Below, in pieces: positions 16,481-25,925 of a stretch of DNA of 64,000 nucleotides. Source of the DNA: JBMOKU01 sp049324315 (GTDB taxonomy: Bacteria; Bacillota; Clostridia; Peptostreptococcales; Thermotaleaceae); contig JBMOKU010000055.1 of assembly GCA_049324315.1 (NCBI GenBank), positions 124,001 through 188,000 of the forward strand. Direction: 5' to 3'. Below the pieces are notes generated by a model. The model made no database searches. It was not told the origin of the DNA and saw only the letters and a program-made list of their open reading frames with translations. Position 1 is the first letter of the stretch. The number at the start of each line of letters is the position of its first letter. The position numbers and the translations under genes were made by a program.

Positions 16481-16675
16481 ACGATCTACTCCCATATACA
16501 TTTCAATCTATATTATGTATATTTCACGGACCGCAAAAAAACATCAATATATTGAAAGTCCATATTTTTTTTCACAGAAGATATTATGAACATATTTCCG
16601 GCAAAACACATAATCTATAATAGCTAATAATAAACCATAAAAATTATAAATAATCGCAAAGCCTCCTTCTATATA

Positions 16676-16718
16676 AAAAGGCTTCTTTGAAATATATAAA
16701 TTTCAAAGAAGCCCTTTT
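16676..16718. terminator. Strong bidirectional terminator between leuA and the NapH-like gene
   Basis: AAAAGGCTTCTTTGAAA / TTTCAAAGAAGCCCTTTT arms around an 8-nt loop. It most likely ends the leuA transcript, which reads leftward. Confidence 0.8.
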
Positions 16719-16782
16719 TGATTAAGTGGCTGCTGCAGAGAATATAATTCTACACTTCCCAAATAGAAGATATTTTCTTTCA

Positions 16783-16811
16783 TAGGGAACGACACCCCTC
16801 GTCGTTCCCTA
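16783..16811. repeat. REP-like palindrome downstream of leuA
   Basis: TAGGGAACGAC / GTCGTTCCCTA, 11-bp perfect arms with a 7-nt loop, then CG. It resembles the other GTAGGG-anchored palindromes and could act as an extra terminator or REP element. Confidence 0.55.
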
Positions 16812-16834
16812 CGAATTAAATACCACACAAACCA

Positions 16835-18427
16835 TCAGCTTACTGCCATTACACCTTCTTTTTCCATCATTTTTTCCAGGATAATCGTGTTAATTCCGTT
16901 GACAAAAGCCAACGCACTAGCTTTGATGATATCTGTATCTGCTGCACGACCTGAATAAATCTTTTCACTGCCGCAGGTAATCTTAATGTTTACCCTTCCA
17001 AGGGCCTCTTTGCCTCTTGACATGCTGTTTATCTTATACTCCTTCAATTGTATATCCATGTTGACAATATTTTTTATTGCTGTATAAAGCGCATCGATGG
17101 GTCCGTCCCCAACGGCACTATCCTTGTAAATACAATTTCCTTTTTTAATTTTTACCGTTGCCGTTGGAAGTATATCATTACTGATTACCTGAAGGGAAAT
17201 CAATTCATATAATTCACAGCTCGGTAGTTGACTTACCAGTTTTTCACCTACAGCCTTCTCTTGATTGAATTTTTCAATAAGATAGTATACATCGTGATAG
17301 AAAACTTCCTTTTTCGTATCCGCCAATTGAAGAAATCTCTCAAAAAGCTGTTCAAACTCATCTTCTTCCTTAAACTGATACCCAAATTTCTCTACTGCGT
17401 TTTTAAAAGCATGACGCCCAGACCTTGCCGTCAGAACAATCTCCATGTCCTCTACACCTACATCCTCAGGACAGATAATCTCATAAACCTCTCTGGATTT
17501 TAACAAACCATCCTGATGAATGCCGGAGGAATGGGCAAATGCGTTGTCTCCTGTCAGCGCCTTATTTACCTGTATATCCAAACCGGTCAGACTGCTGACC
17601 AATTTAGAAGTCTTATAAATCTCCTTTGTGATGATATTTGTATAGGCATCATAGTAATCATGACGCTGTTTGATTCCCATTATCACTTCCTCTAATGCTG
17701 CGTTGCCAGCCCTTTCTCCCAGTCCATTAATCGTACATTCCACCTTGTCAGCCCCGTTTTTCACTGCAATCAATGTATTGGCCGTTGCTAACCCCAGATC
17801 ATTATGACAGTGCACACTTAACAGCACCTTATCATTCAGATTTTTAAGACGATAATTGATCTTTCTGATTAATTCTCCGAATTCCTCCGGAACAGCATAC
17901 CCTACAGTATCGGGAATATTAATCATGGTTGCTCCTGCTTTCACCACAGCTTCGATAGTTTTCCATAGATATTCAAAATCTGTTCTGGAAGCATCCTCAG
18001 TAGAGTACTGCACATCAGGAAGTAGGGACTTTGCATATTTCACTGCATCTACACCCATCCGAAGAATTTCATCCTTTGAACGATTAAATTTTTTCTCTAC
18101 ATGGACTGCAGACGTTCCCAACACCATGTGAATCAAAGGTCGTTCTGCATACTTTACACTTTCATACACAGCATCAATATCGCTTTTTACAGCTCTGGCC
18201 AGAGCCGTTATCATAGGTCCGTCTCCCCTTCCGATTTTCGTGGCAATTTCCTTCACTGCATGAAAATCCCCTGAAGAGGAAGCAGGAAAACCAGCCTCAA
18301 TAATATCTACATTCAACGCTTTTAGCTGATGGGCAATCTCCACTTTCTCATAGATATTCAGCTTTGCTCCAGGTATCTGCTCGCCATCTCTTAACGTCGT
18401 ATCAAACACCCATATTTTTCTACTCAT
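16835..18427 (-). CDS. leuA: 2-isopropylmalate synthase
   Basis: 530 residues. A DmpG/HMGL-type TIM barrel with FDTTLRDGEQIPGA at the N-terminus and the metal-binding HCHNDLGLATANT; the linker carries SGIHQDGLLKS; a C-terminal LeuA regulatory domain (about 390-515) provides leucine feedback (family knowledge). It catalyses acetyl-CoA + 2-ketoisovalerate to 2-isopropylmalate, the first leucine-specific step. GGAGG is 9 bp before the ATG. leuB/C/D are not in the window. It is controlled by its own Leu T-box and is not part of the ilv operon. Confidence 0.96.
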   Translation of the reverse strand: MSRKIWVFDTTLRDGEQIPGAKLNIYEKVEIAHQLKALNVDIIEAGFPASSSGDFHAVKEIATKIGRGDGPMITALARAVKSDIDAVYESVKYAERPLIHMVLGTSAVHVEKKFNRSKDEILRMGVDAVKYAKSLLPDVQYSTEDASRTDFEYLWKTIEAVVKAGATMINIPDTVGYAVPEEFGELIRKINYRLKNLNDKVLLSVHCHNDLGLATANTLIAVKNGADKVECTINGLGERAGNAALEEVIMGIKQRHDYYDAYTNIITKEIYKTSKLVSSLTGLDIQVNKALTGDNAFAHSSGIHQDGLLKSREVYEIICPEDVGVEDMEIVLTARSGRHAFKNAVEKFGYQFKEEDEFEQLFERFLQLADTKKEVFYHDVYYLIEKFNQEKAVGEKLVSQLPSCELYELISLQVISNDILPTATVKIKKGNCIYKDSAVGDGPIDALYTAIKNIVNMDIQLKEYKINSMSRGKEALGRVNIKITCGSEKIYSGRAADTDIIKASALAFVNGINTIILEKMMEKEGVMAVS

Positions 18428-18549
18428 TGACTATACCTCCATTTTCCGTGTTTTCAATTTTTTCGTTTCATTCTTTTCAATGCTTATCTCAAAGTAAAGG
18501 TGATTTCCCATGTTTTATTGAATGACTAAACCCGGACTTTAGCCATCAA

Positions 18550-18765
18550 ATAAAAAACCCCGCCTCTATATAACAATAGAGACGAGGTTAACTCGCGGTA
18601 CCACTCTAATTGATTCAAAAATGAATCCCCTTGTTCAATGGCAAATCACCATCTATCCTGTTAACGGTGGAACTCCGGCACACCCTACATTTTCGGGCTG
18701 CAGTTCATGGACGAGTTCAAAATCTGAAAATTACCGAATCACACCAACCTCCGGCTCTCTGAAAA
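18550..18765 (-). ncRNA. T-box leader, leucine (CUC) specifier, controlling leuA
   Basis: On the minus strand: stem I begins AGAGAGCCGGAGG (about 18760); the specifier CTC is at 18713-18715; the T-box core AGAGTGGTACCGCG is at 18594-18607; a terminator with AACCTCGTCTCTAT/ATAGAGGCGGGGTT arms and T6 is at 18552-18588. The codon choice matches the leucine pathway gene 120 bp downstream. Confidence 0.93.
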
Positions 18766-18816
18766 TTTCCCCGATTTCTACTACTTCCAATCATTACTTT
18801 TCGTATATTGTATAAT

Positions 18817-18845
18817 ATAATACTAATTACAAACCGATTTGTCAA
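18817..18845 (-). promoter_or_regulatory. Sigma-A promoter of the leuA T-box leader
   Basis: Perfect TTGACA (18840-18845), 17-bp spacer, TATTAT (18817-18822) on the minus strand, just downstream of the radical SAM gene stop. Confidence 0.85.
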
Positions 18846-18861
18846 CATTTTTTCATAATTT

Positions 18862-19773
18862 TTAGAATAGTGATATTTGTTTATCACCATATCCCTGTTT
18901 ATAAGCTGAAATAATATCTTGCATTTTGTAGAGAATACCGTATTTGTGACAAAGGGGAATAAACACCTGCCATAGTCTTTTTGCATTTGGAGACACACAT
19001 TGGTAGCTGTAACCAAAGGTTTTAATATAATTTTGTTTCATCTCCGGGAATAGTCTATCTAACTGTTGATAGAAATAATCTCTTTGATTTTGTCTTAATG
19101 TTACGCCAAAAGCCGGATAGATAAATTTTGCTCCCGCTTCGACGGCCACTTGGACAATAGACACAAGATTTTCTTCTGTGTCATTGATAAACGGCAGCAA
19201 GGGCATTATCAAAATGCCTGTGAAAAGACCCGCCTTTGAAAGCTCCTTTATGGCTTCAAAGCGCTTTGACGTTGCTTCAACATTTTGTTCAATTTTTTTA
19301 CACAAGTCATCGTCAAAGGTAGTTATCGTCAGCTTCACACAGACCGGAGAATGTGCGGCAATTCTTTCATACAAGTCGATATCCCTTGTCACAAGGGGAC
19401 TTTTTGTCAGCATATTTACTCCAAAACCATATTTATGAATAAGCTCTAATGCTCCCCTTGTCAGCTTATGTTCTACCTCAAAAGGATTATAAGGGTCACC
19501 CATTGCCCCCGTACCAATAACCCCCGTTTTACGTTTTGATTTTAATTCTCGTTCAATAATCGCAAGGGCATTTTCTTTTGCCTTTACTTCATCAAAGTTT
19601 TCAATCCCATAGCACACACTACGGGAATCACAGTAAATACAGCCATGACAGCATCCTTTATAAATATTCATATTGTAGTCATACCCAAACCAACCGTCGT
19701 TATGTGGTGTTCGGCTAATTATTGTTTTGGCAGGAATTAGATTTATGGAAAAGTCATTCATTTTATCCGTCAT
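18862..19773 (-). CDS. Radical SAM protein (SPL-like / Rv2578c family)
   Basis: 303 residues. The radical-SAM cysteine motif is C-x3-C-x2-C in CCHGCIYC at about residues 42-49, within NIYKGCCHGCIYCDSRS, which matches the Rv2578c-like group related to spore photoproduct lyase. The following GTGAMGDPYNPFE is a second group signature. Function of this group is unproven; DNA repair or rRNA/protein modification are possible. The start is uncertain, as no clear ribosome site precedes either M1 or M5. The 315-bp gap up to 20089 contains only a small dyad (19821-19842). Confidence 0.88.
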   Translation of the reverse strand: MTDKMNDFSINLIPAKTIISRTPHNDGWFGYDYNMNIYKGCCHGCIYCDSRSVCYGIENFDEVKAKENALAIIERELKSKRKTGVIGTGAMGDPYNPFEVEHKLTRGALELIHKYGFGVNMLTKSPLVTRDIDLYERIAAHSPVCVKLTITTFDDDLCKKIEQNVEATSKRFEAIKELSKAGLFTGILIMPLLPFINDTEENLVSIVQVAVEAGAKFIYPAFGVTLRQNQRDYFYQQLDRLFPEMKQNYIKTFGYSYQCVSPNAKRLWQVFIPLCHKYGILYKMQDIISAYKQGYGDKQISLF

Positions 19774-19820
19774 AAACAGTCTCGTTCACCCCATGTTTTT
19801 CTTTCATTATAAACTAGACT

Positions 19821-19842
19821 ATATGACAACAGTATGTCATAT
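19821..19842. promoter_or_regulatory. Small dyad in the divergent radical SAM / AraC intergenic region
   Basis: ATATGAC and GTCATAT form 7-bp perfect arms 8 bp apart. It could be an operator for the divergently oriented genes; nothing else is visible in 19774-20089. Confidence 0.3.
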
Positions 19843-20089
19843 TTGGTTATTATTTTTATACAACCTAATTTATTTTGCATTTTTCCCATCTAAAACTAAA
19901 ACATATATATTAGATAAATCGTCCTGTCGATATACTATTAGAGATGCTTTCTTACTCTCTAATTTCTTCTGGCTGTGTGTTGTCTCATTATACGTATGAA
20001 AATGAATTAATCCTACATAACTGTGCACGAAATGTCGGATGGATACCTATAATTTCTGCTATTCTATTGATGAAAGGGAGGTTATATAA

Positions 20090-20965
20090 ATGGATTTGCT
20101 TGAAAAAATGAATAGAGCGTTACACTATATCGAAGAAAATCTTACCAATGATATTGACTTTAAAGAGGTAGCGAGACTGGCTTTCTGCTCGGAATATCAT
20201 TTTAAAAGAATGTTTTCTTTCCTTGCAGGTGTTACGCTGTCAGAGTACATCCGCCGCAGACGCCTTACGCTTGCAGCATTTGAGCTTAATAATCGTAACG
20301 TAAGGATCATTGATATTGCGATTAAGTATGAATACAACTCACCAGACTCTTTCACAAGAGCTTTTCAAAGCTTGCACGGCATAACACCGTCAGAAGCCAG
20401 AAGTAGTGGTCAATCACTAAAAGCCTATCCACCCATGACCTTTCAATTATCAATTAAAGGAGGAAGTGAAATGAACTATCGTATTGAAGAAAAAGAGGCA
20501 TTTCGCATTGTTGGCATCATGAAAAGGGTTCCCATAATTTTTAACGGGATGAATCCAGAGATTGTCTCTATGTGGAAATCTTTAAATGCCGAGACGATAA
20601 ATGAACTTAAGAATCTTTCTAATGTAGAGCCTTTGGGACTGCTTCAAGCATCCACGAACTTTTCTGAAGGCCGAATGGAGGAAAAAGGAGAGCTTGATCA
20701 TTATATAGGCGTGGCAACAACAAAGGAGTGTCCAGATAACCTGACGCAGCTTGAAGTTCCTGCCTCAACATGGGCTGTATTCGAATCCGCGGGACCATTT
20801 CCCGATACGCTTCAAAATATCTGGGGGCGCATCTATTCCGAATGGTTTCCATCCTCAAACTATGAACAAACAGAAGGGCCGGAAATTTTGTGGAATGAAA
20901 ATAACGATATCGCTTCACCAACCTTTAGAAGCGAAATATGGATACCGATTTTGAAAAAGCTATAA
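20090..20965 (+). CDS. AraC-family transcriptional regulator with GyrI-like effector-binding domain
   Basis: 291 residues. An N-terminal pair of AraC HTH motifs (about 1-105; EVARLAFCSEYHFKRMFSF and IDIAIKYEYNSPDSFTRAF) is followed by a GyrI/BmrR-like ligand-binding domain (about 127-290, beginning MNYRIEEKEAFRIVGIMKR). This is the Rob/SoxS-type architecture common in Firmicutes that responds to hydrophobic or drug-like compounds. GGGAGG precedes the ATG. An internal ATG at 20471 with GGAGG-like upstream sequence exists but sits at the domain boundary. Its target is not evident from neighbours. Confidence 0.92.
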   Translation: MDLLEKMNRALHYIEENLTNDIDFKEVARLAFCSEYHFKRMFSFLAGVTLSEYIRRRRLTLAAFELNNRNVRIIDIAIKYEYNSPDSFTRAFQSLHGITPSEARSSGQSLKAYPPMTFQLSIKGGSEMNYRIEEKEAFRIVGIMKRVPIIFNGMNPEIVSMWKSLNAETINELKNLSNVEPLGLLQASTNFSEGRMEEKGELDHYIGVATTKECPDNLTQLEVPASTWAVFESAGPFPDTLQNIWGRIYSEWFPSSNYEQTEGPEILWNENNDIASPTFRSEIWIPILKKL

Positions 20966-21052
20966 TAATTAATGAGACCTAAGTCCAGTCAAATCTTTAT
21001 CATACGGTTACAGGTGCTTATAATAATAGTGTAAACCTGATGTTCATTAACC

Positions 21053-21082
21053 GAAGAGCTGTTTCGACAGCTCTTTTTTTTA
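21053..21082 (+). terminator. Terminator of the AraC regulator gene
   Basis: GAGCTGT-ttcg-ACAGCTC hairpin with a T8 tail, about 90 bp downstream of the stop. Confidence 0.85.
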
Positions 21083-21185
21083 TTTCTAAAGAAACCACAA
21101 AGAACCCAAAGGGGCAGTCCTCTCCACGGTTTGTGTAGAGCTACATTGTATGAACAGTGAGACTTAGCAGTTACTGATTAGCACA

Positions 21186-21671
21186 TTATTTATTTTGCAT
21201 AGTAATACTCTCTGTCTTGCAATGAAGGAGCCTGATCAAAGCATTAGGTGCCAACTCAATTTGATGTCCTATTCTTCCTGCACTCACAATCAATGTGTCC
21301 AATACTTGGCAGGAGCTATCCAATACGGTCTTATACTCCTTTTTCATACCTATAGGCGAGCATCCCCCACGAATATAGCCTGTAACCTTATTGATATCAG
21401 TGACCTTAATCATCTCCACGGCTTTTTCATTTACTGATCTTGCAGCTGCTTTTAAGTCAAGCTCATCCGCAACGGGAATAATAAAAACATAATATTCCCT
21501 GCTTGTTCCCTGTGTAACAAGGGTTTTATAAAACTTTTCAACAGGCTGTCCTATTTTTGCAGCAACCGAAATACCATCTACCAAGCCGTCGCCATGATCA
21601 TAAACATATGTTTTATATGAAATTCCTGCTTTATCAAGAATGCGCATAGCATTTGTTTTAACATTTGCCAT
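21186..21671 (-). CDS. ybaK: Cys-tRNA(Pro)/Cys-tRNA(Cys) deacylase YbaK
   Basis: 161 residues of the YbaK/EbsC editing family, which hydrolyses mischarged Cys-tRNA(Pro). Family features: TNAMRILDKAGISYKTYVYDH at the N-terminus, a PVEKFYKTLVTQG segment carrying the conserved lysine, and TGYIRGGCSPIGMKK, a near-invariant motif containing the GxxSPxG core. Start ATG at 21671 is preceded by AGGGAT. Monocistronic, on the opposite strand to the AraC regulator. Confidence 0.93.
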   Translation of the reverse strand: MANVKTNAMRILDKAGISYKTYVYDHGDGLVDGISVAAKIGQPVEKFYKTLVTQGTSREYYVFIIPVADELDLKAAARSVNEKAVEMIKVTDINKVTGYIRGGCSPIGMKKEYKTVLDSSCQVLDTLIVSAGRIGHQIELAPNALIRLLHCKTESITMQNK

Positions 21672-21841
21672 TGTTTATCCCTCGCTTAAATGTTTTTACT
21701 TTTACACTGTAATTCCATTATATAACAATTATCTTAACTTTTCACCATCTAAAACGACTCTTATGATCTAAATGCTAGTGCTTAAATAGGGTTTTAAAGT
21801 ATCTGCACTCTTTAAGGAGGCATAAGTTGTAAAAATAAAAA

Positions 21842-21880
21842 AGAAGCATAAATTTGCCAATTTAGCAAACTCGTGCTTCT
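21842..21880 (-). terminator. Terminator of the tRNA-Ala gene
   Basis: On the minus strand AGAAGCACGAGTTTGC pairs with GCAAATTTATGCTTCT and is followed by T6. It lies 15 bp after the tRNA 3' end. Confidence 0.8.
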
Positions 21881-21894
21881 ACTATACACTAATA

Positions 21895-21970
21895 TGGTGG
21901 AGCATAGGGGATTCGAACCCCTGACCCCCACACTGCCAGTGTGGTGCGCTCCCAGCTGCGCTAATGCCCC
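21895..21970 (-). tRNA. tRNA-Ala (anticodon GGC)
   Basis: 76 nt including an encoded CCA. The acceptor stem GGGGCAT/ATGCTCC contains the G3:U70 pair that is the alanine identity element. The D-arm is GCGCAGCTGGGAGCGC, the anticodon loop CTGGCAG, and the T-arm AGGGGTTCGAATCCCCT. The gene stands alone between ybaK and the pseudouridine synthase. Confidence 0.97.
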
Positions 21971-22011
21971 TGATTCACATAATATTATTTTAATGATTTA
22001 TAGTTGGATTG

Positions 22012-22941
22012 TCAAGCCCAATTCTTAGACTTTAGCTTCTCAATCAATTGCTGAATATCTTCAGGAGTTTTGGCTTTCACCCGGATTTCTTCCCCGGTTC
22101 TCGGCTGATGAAAAGTAAGACTTTCAGCATGGAGTGCTTGCCTTTCGATTAGGTCTTTATTTACATACCCGTACAGTTCATCACCGAACAAGGGGTATCC
22201 TATATGGGACATATGTACCCTTATTTGATGGGTTCTACCTGTTTCAAGCTTGACCTTGATAACGGTGGCATCTTCCAGCCTTTCCACTACCTGATAATGG
22301 GTCACCGAAGGCTGTCCTTCCTCATAAACCCTTCTTAGGATATCCTCAGGGTCCGGTCTCCCGATGGGCGCATCAACGGTGCCCTGTTCTTCATCCATTT
22401 GTCCCTTTACGACAGCTAGATAGATCTTTTCCACCTGATTATCAATCATCTGCTTTGACAATTCTTGCTGTGTATATGGATTTTTAGCCACCATAACCAG
22501 ACCTGAAGTGTCCCTATCCAATCGATTGATGAATCTGATTTTAAACTGCTGATTTGTTTTCTCCATATAATATACAATGGCATTCGCCAAAGTCCCGGTA
22601 GGATGTCCCTTTGTAGGATGTACCACAAGACCTGGTTGTTTGTTGATAATCAACAGATCCATATCTTCATATGCAATATCCAACGGAATATCTTCCGGTT
22701 CAAATTGGTTGGGCTCATCTTCCATGATAACTTCTATCCTGTCCCCTTTTCTCATTTTTGCATGGAAGGGAATTTTGTGTCCATTCACCAGGATGTTTTT
22801 ACTTCGTTTTGATCTTCTAACCAGTCTGCTAGACAGGCCCATTTGATCGTATAGTATCTCTTTTAGTTCTAAATCAACATGATCTTCATCTACGACAAAA
22901 ACCAATTTATTAGAACCACTCACCTTTTTCTGTTTATCCAT
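22012..22941 (-). CDS. RluA-family pseudouridine synthase (RluD-like)
   Basis: 309 residues. An S4-like RNA-binding region (about 20-80) is followed by the catalytic domain with the RluA signature RFINRLDRDTSGLVMVAKN, whose Asp is the catalytic residue, and GRTHQIRVHMSHIGYPLFGD. These enzymes modify uridines in 23S rRNA or tRNA; the exact target site cannot be told by eye. Family length is normal. It starts 42 bp downstream of the tRNA's opposite side and follows the Nudix gene by 51 bp. Confidence 0.93.
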   Translation of the reverse strand: MDKQKKVSGSNKLVFVVDEDHVDLELKEILYDQMGLSSRLVRRSKRSKNILVNGHKIPFHAKMRKGDRIEVIMEDEPNQFEPEDIPLDIAYEDMDLLIINKQPGLVVHPTKGHPTGTLANAIVYYMEKTNQQFKIRFINRLDRDTSGLVMVAKNPYTQQELSKQMIDNQVEKIYLAVVKGQMDEEQGTVDAPIGRPDPEDILRRVYEEGQPSVTHYQVVERLEDATVIKVKLETGRTHQIRVHMSHIGYPLFGDELYGYVNKDLIERQALHAESLTFHQPRTGEEIRVKAKTPEDIQQLIEKLKSKNWA

Positions 22942-22992
22942 TTTCTACACCTACCGCATGAAAAATTCATTTACTATTATAGTTCTTTCTAT

Positions 22993-23406
22993 CTATACCG
23001 TCAATTCAAATAGCTTGTTCCCCTGTCGATTGATCTTGTCCACAATTTGTAGATCTGCTTCTACAAACTCATAATTATCCATTTCCTGTAGATCAATCCA
23101 ATGAAAGTCATTGCACTCCAGGGCCTTACCTTCTCCAGAAACATACGTACATAGGTAGCACAACAAAAGGACCGTCTTATCTTCATATGCATGATATACC
23201 ACACTGAATATATCATCGACAAGTATGGTAAGATTCAACTCTTCTTTGATTTCCCTTATCAAGCAGCTCTCAGGGGTCTCTCCTTCCTCCAGCTTACCTC
23301 CGGGAAATTCCCATTTCAGCGCATGTTCTGTTTTTACATATCTCTGGGCAATCAATATCTTATGACCTCTCCTCATAATACCGGCAGTTACAATTAGAGG
23401 GAGCAT
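22993..23406 (-). CDS. Nudix hydrolase, MutT-type (deoxy)nucleoside triphosphate pyrophosphohydrolase
   Basis: 137 residues with a complete Nudix box: GGKLEEGETPESCLIREIKEEL, matching GX5EX7REUXEEXGU except at the final Gly. The N-terminus PLIVTAGIMRRGHKILIAQR and the WEFPGGK context are those of 8-oxo-dGTP diphosphatases/CTP pyrophosphohydrolases, so a nucleotide-pool cleaning role is likely. It shares an intergenic region with the divergent nadK and probably forms an operon with the pseudouridine synthase. Confidence 0.9.
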   Translation of the reverse strand: MLPLIVTAGIMRRGHKILIAQRYVKTEHALKWEFPGGKLEEGETPESCLIREIKEELNLTILVDDIFSVVYHAYEDKTVLLLCYLCTYVSGEGKALECNDFHWIDLQEMDNYEFVEADLQIVDKINRQGNKLFELTV

Positions 23407-23583
23407 ATGTCCTCATCTCCTATTATTAGTCTACACTTAATAATATTACCATCTACGCTGTGCTTTTACACCTTTTTTGTGAATTCATTCAAGAATGAAA
23501 GAATTTTTTTCATGCTTTCGACCGTATACTATTTATGTTACAATAGTGAAAGATTTGAAATTCATGGAAACGGAGAGAGTTTG

Positions 23584-24396
23584 ATGTCTGAACAGAGAAC
23601 ACGGGTAATTAGCATTATATCCAACGATCGACCTATCTCAAAGGAAACCGGTAGAATACTAAAGCTCAAATTGGAGAAACAAGGTTTTCTCGTTACGGAA
23701 AGCTATCACTATGAGGCTGAGCTAATCGTATGTATCGGCGGTGATGGCTCCTTTCTTCGGACGCTGCATAATTTTAATTTTCCCGAAGTCCCGATTATTG
23801 GCATCAATACAGGACACCTTGGCTTTTTCCAAGAGATTTCTCCATATCAGTTGGACGAATTCATTTATCGATATGAAAAGGGTGATTACATTATTCAGGA
23901 TCTCCACCCTGTTGAGGCTTCCATATGCACCCGCACAAGCTGTATAGAAATTATGGGAATCAATGAAATTGTCATCAAGGCTGATAAATCTAGAACCGTT
24001 CATTTAAATATTTCCTTGGATGACAGTTTTCTTGAACGATTTAGTGGTGATGGTGTTTTGGTGTCCACGCCTGCAGGCAGCACTGCCTATAATTATTCTC
24101 TGGGAGGCAGCATCGTCGATCCCAGATTAGATTTGCTTCAGATTACACCTATCTCACCGATTAATACCACGGCCTATCGCTCCTTTACCTCCAGCGTAAT
24201 TGTCCCGAAGGACACCAATATCAAGGTTCATCCGGAATATACCTATGAGAATTCCATTATTATCGTAACGGATGGCATGGAGCATAAATATAACGAAATA
24301 ACGGAAGTTAGCCTGAGATTATCCACCATCAAGGCAAAGCTTCTTCGATTGAAAAACTATGATTTCTGGAATAAGGCAAAAGAAAAGTTTCTATAG
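23584..24396 (+). CDS. nadK: NAD kinase
   Basis: 270 residues from the ATG at 23584, preceded by GGAGAGAG; an in-frame ATG at 23407 lacks a ribosome site and adds a non-homologous leader. Signature motifs: the GGDG motif (VCIGGDGSFLRT), GINTGHLGFF, NEIVIKADKSRTVHL, and DGVLVSTPAGSTAYNYSLGG. It phosphorylates NAD to NADP, using ATP or polyphosphate. It is divergent from the Nudix gene and followed by a strong terminator. Confidence 0.95.
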   Translation: MSEQRTRVISIISNDRPISKETGRILKLKLEKQGFLVTESYHYEAELIVCIGGDGSFLRTLHNFNFPEVPIIGINTGHLGFFQEISPYQLDEFIYRYEKGDYIIQDLHPVEASICTRTSCIEIMGINEIVIKADKSRTVHLNISLDDSFLERFSGDGVLVSTPAGSTAYNYSLGGSIVDPRLDLLQITPISPINTTAYRSFTSSVIVPKDTNIKVHPEYTYENSIIIVTDGMEHKYNEITEVSLRLSTIKAKLLRLKNYDFWNKAKEKFL

Positions 24397-24411
24397 TAGA
24401 TTTTAAGATAA

Positions 24412-24441
24412 AAAAGGAGATGATTTTCGTCATCTCCTTTT
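24412..24441. terminator. Bidirectional terminator between nadK and the symporter
   Basis: AAAAGGAGATGA-TTTTCG-TCATCTCCTTTT; A and T runs flank it on both sides, serving the two convergent genes. Confidence 0.88.
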
Positions 24442-24472
24442 CGTTATTTATGATTATGCAACTGGTTTTCTT

Positions 24473-25729
24473 CTAATTTGAGTAGTATACATCTTGATCA
24501 AATTCACCTTCTGATTTCGCAACGATGATTGTACACATTGCATCACCAGTAATATTTACAGCTGTTCTACACATGTCAAGGATTCTGTCGATACCAATGA
24601 TCAATGCAATACCTTCAATCGGTAATCCAACAGCTTGAAGTACCATGGAAAGCATGATTAATCCAACACCAGGAACTCCTGCAGTACCGATAGAAGCCAA
24701 TGTTGCTGTCGTGATAACTGTTAGAATAGCACTAAAGGAAAGCGGCAATCCGTATAACTGTGAAATAAAGATGGTTGCAGCACCTTGCATGATCGCTGTA
24801 CCGTCCATATTAATGGTAGCACCTAGAGGGATAGTGAAGGATGCAATACTCTTACTAACACCCAGTTTTTCTTCCACCGTTTCTAATGTCACAGGTAGTG
24901 TTGCACTGGAGCTGGCTGTTGAGAAAGCAACCCCCATTGCAGGCCAGAACTTCTTGAAGAACTGAATTGGACTTACTCTCGCAAATACTGTTAACATACC
25001 GGAGTAGGTAATGACTGCATGTAAAACTAATGCAAATAATACACAGAACATATATTTTGCCAATGGAATCATTGCAGAGAATCCAAGTCCTGTAAATGTT
25101 TTAGCAATCAATGCAAATACCCCATATGGAGCAAGAAGCATAACCAAACCAACTAATTTCATCATCAGCTCATTTAGCTGGTCAAAAATATCGACAATTT
25201 GTTTTACCTTGCTGCCAAGGGCTGCTAAACCTACACCCACCAGTAGGGCAAATACGATAATTTGCAGCATTTCACCACTAGCCATTGCAGCCACTGGATT
25301 TGTTGGTACCATATCCGTAATAACCTGTACTAATGGTTTAGCTTCTTTGATGGTTGGCTCAGATTTTACCAAGGCTGACATGTCTAGACCGATACCTGGT
25401 TGTACCACCATGGATAAAAGAATAGCGATGGTAATAGCTATAGCTGTTGTAACTAGATAGAAGGCTAAGGTTTTTGAACCTACTCTACCCAGCTTTTTGA
25501 TGTCTGAAATGGAAGCAGCTCCATTTGCAATAGATACGAATACCAATGGAACAACCATCATTTTGATGGCATTTAGGAATACACTACCTACAAGGGTGAA
25601 AACTCCGCCTACCAGAATATCGTCTCTGAAGTAGGAAGCCCCCATTTTGTTAAGAATCAGACCTGTAATAAGACCTAAGATAAGTCCGATAAAAATTTTG
25701 GTCGTAAGACCCATTTTTTTACTGCTCAT
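24473..25729 (-). CDS. Dicarboxylate/amino acid:cation symporter (SDF family), copy B
   Basis: 418 residues with eight membrane helices and the two re-entrant loops of the GltPh/DctA family: SSSATLP in the HP1 loop (standing for SSAATLP), INMDGTAIMQGA in TM7 and GTAGVPGVGLI in HP2. Such proteins import glutamate, aspartate or C4-dicarboxylates with Na+ or H+; substrate cannot be fixed by eye. It is very similar along its whole length to copy A 365 bp upstream. A 363-bp gap with two hairpins separates them, so they may be separate transcripts. Confidence 0.94.
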   Translation of the reverse strand: MSSKKMGLTTKIFIGLILGLITGLILNKMGASYFRDDILVGGVFTLVGSVFLNAIKMMVVPLVFVSIANGAASISDIKKLGRVGSKTLAFYLVTTAIAITIAILLSMVVQPGIGLDMSALVKSEPTIKEAKPLVQVITDMVPTNPVAAMASGEMLQIIVFALLVGVGLAALGSKVKQIVDIFDQLNELMMKLVGLVMLLAPYGVFALIAKTFTGLGFSAMIPLAKYMFCVLFALVLHAVITYSGMLTVFARVSPIQFFKKFWPAMGVAFSTASSSATLPVTLETVEEKLGVSKSIASFTIPLGATINMDGTAIMQGAATIFISQLYGLPLSFSAILTVITTATLASIGTAGVPGVGLIMLSMVLQAVGLPIEGIALIIGIDRILDMCRTAVNITGDAMCTIIVAKSEGEFDQDVYYSN

Positions 25730-25925
25730 GCTTTATCCTCCTTTTATAATTATTGTAAAAATTATTACGGTAATGTAATGATAAACGATTTCCTACAGAT
25801 TCCTACACAAAACAACGAAAGAATACGGAAAAATAATTTAAATGGTCAAATCGTCAAAATTTTGGCCAAAATCAGGCTATTTGGAACTTGTAATTTCTTC
25901 TTTATATTCCATGTTATTCAAATAG

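Noticed and set aside
16835..18427. Alternative identity of leuA as homocitrate or citramalate synthase
   Set aside because: The tRNA-Leu T-box, the length with a full LeuA regulatory domain, and SGIHQDGLLKS favour 2-isopropylmalate synthase; a citramalate role would be expected with an Ile leader.
23407..23583. 59-residue N-terminal extension of NAD kinase
   Set aside because: The region upstream of 23584 overlaps the divergent promoter area, lacks a ribosome site and adds hydrophobic sequence not typical of NadK.
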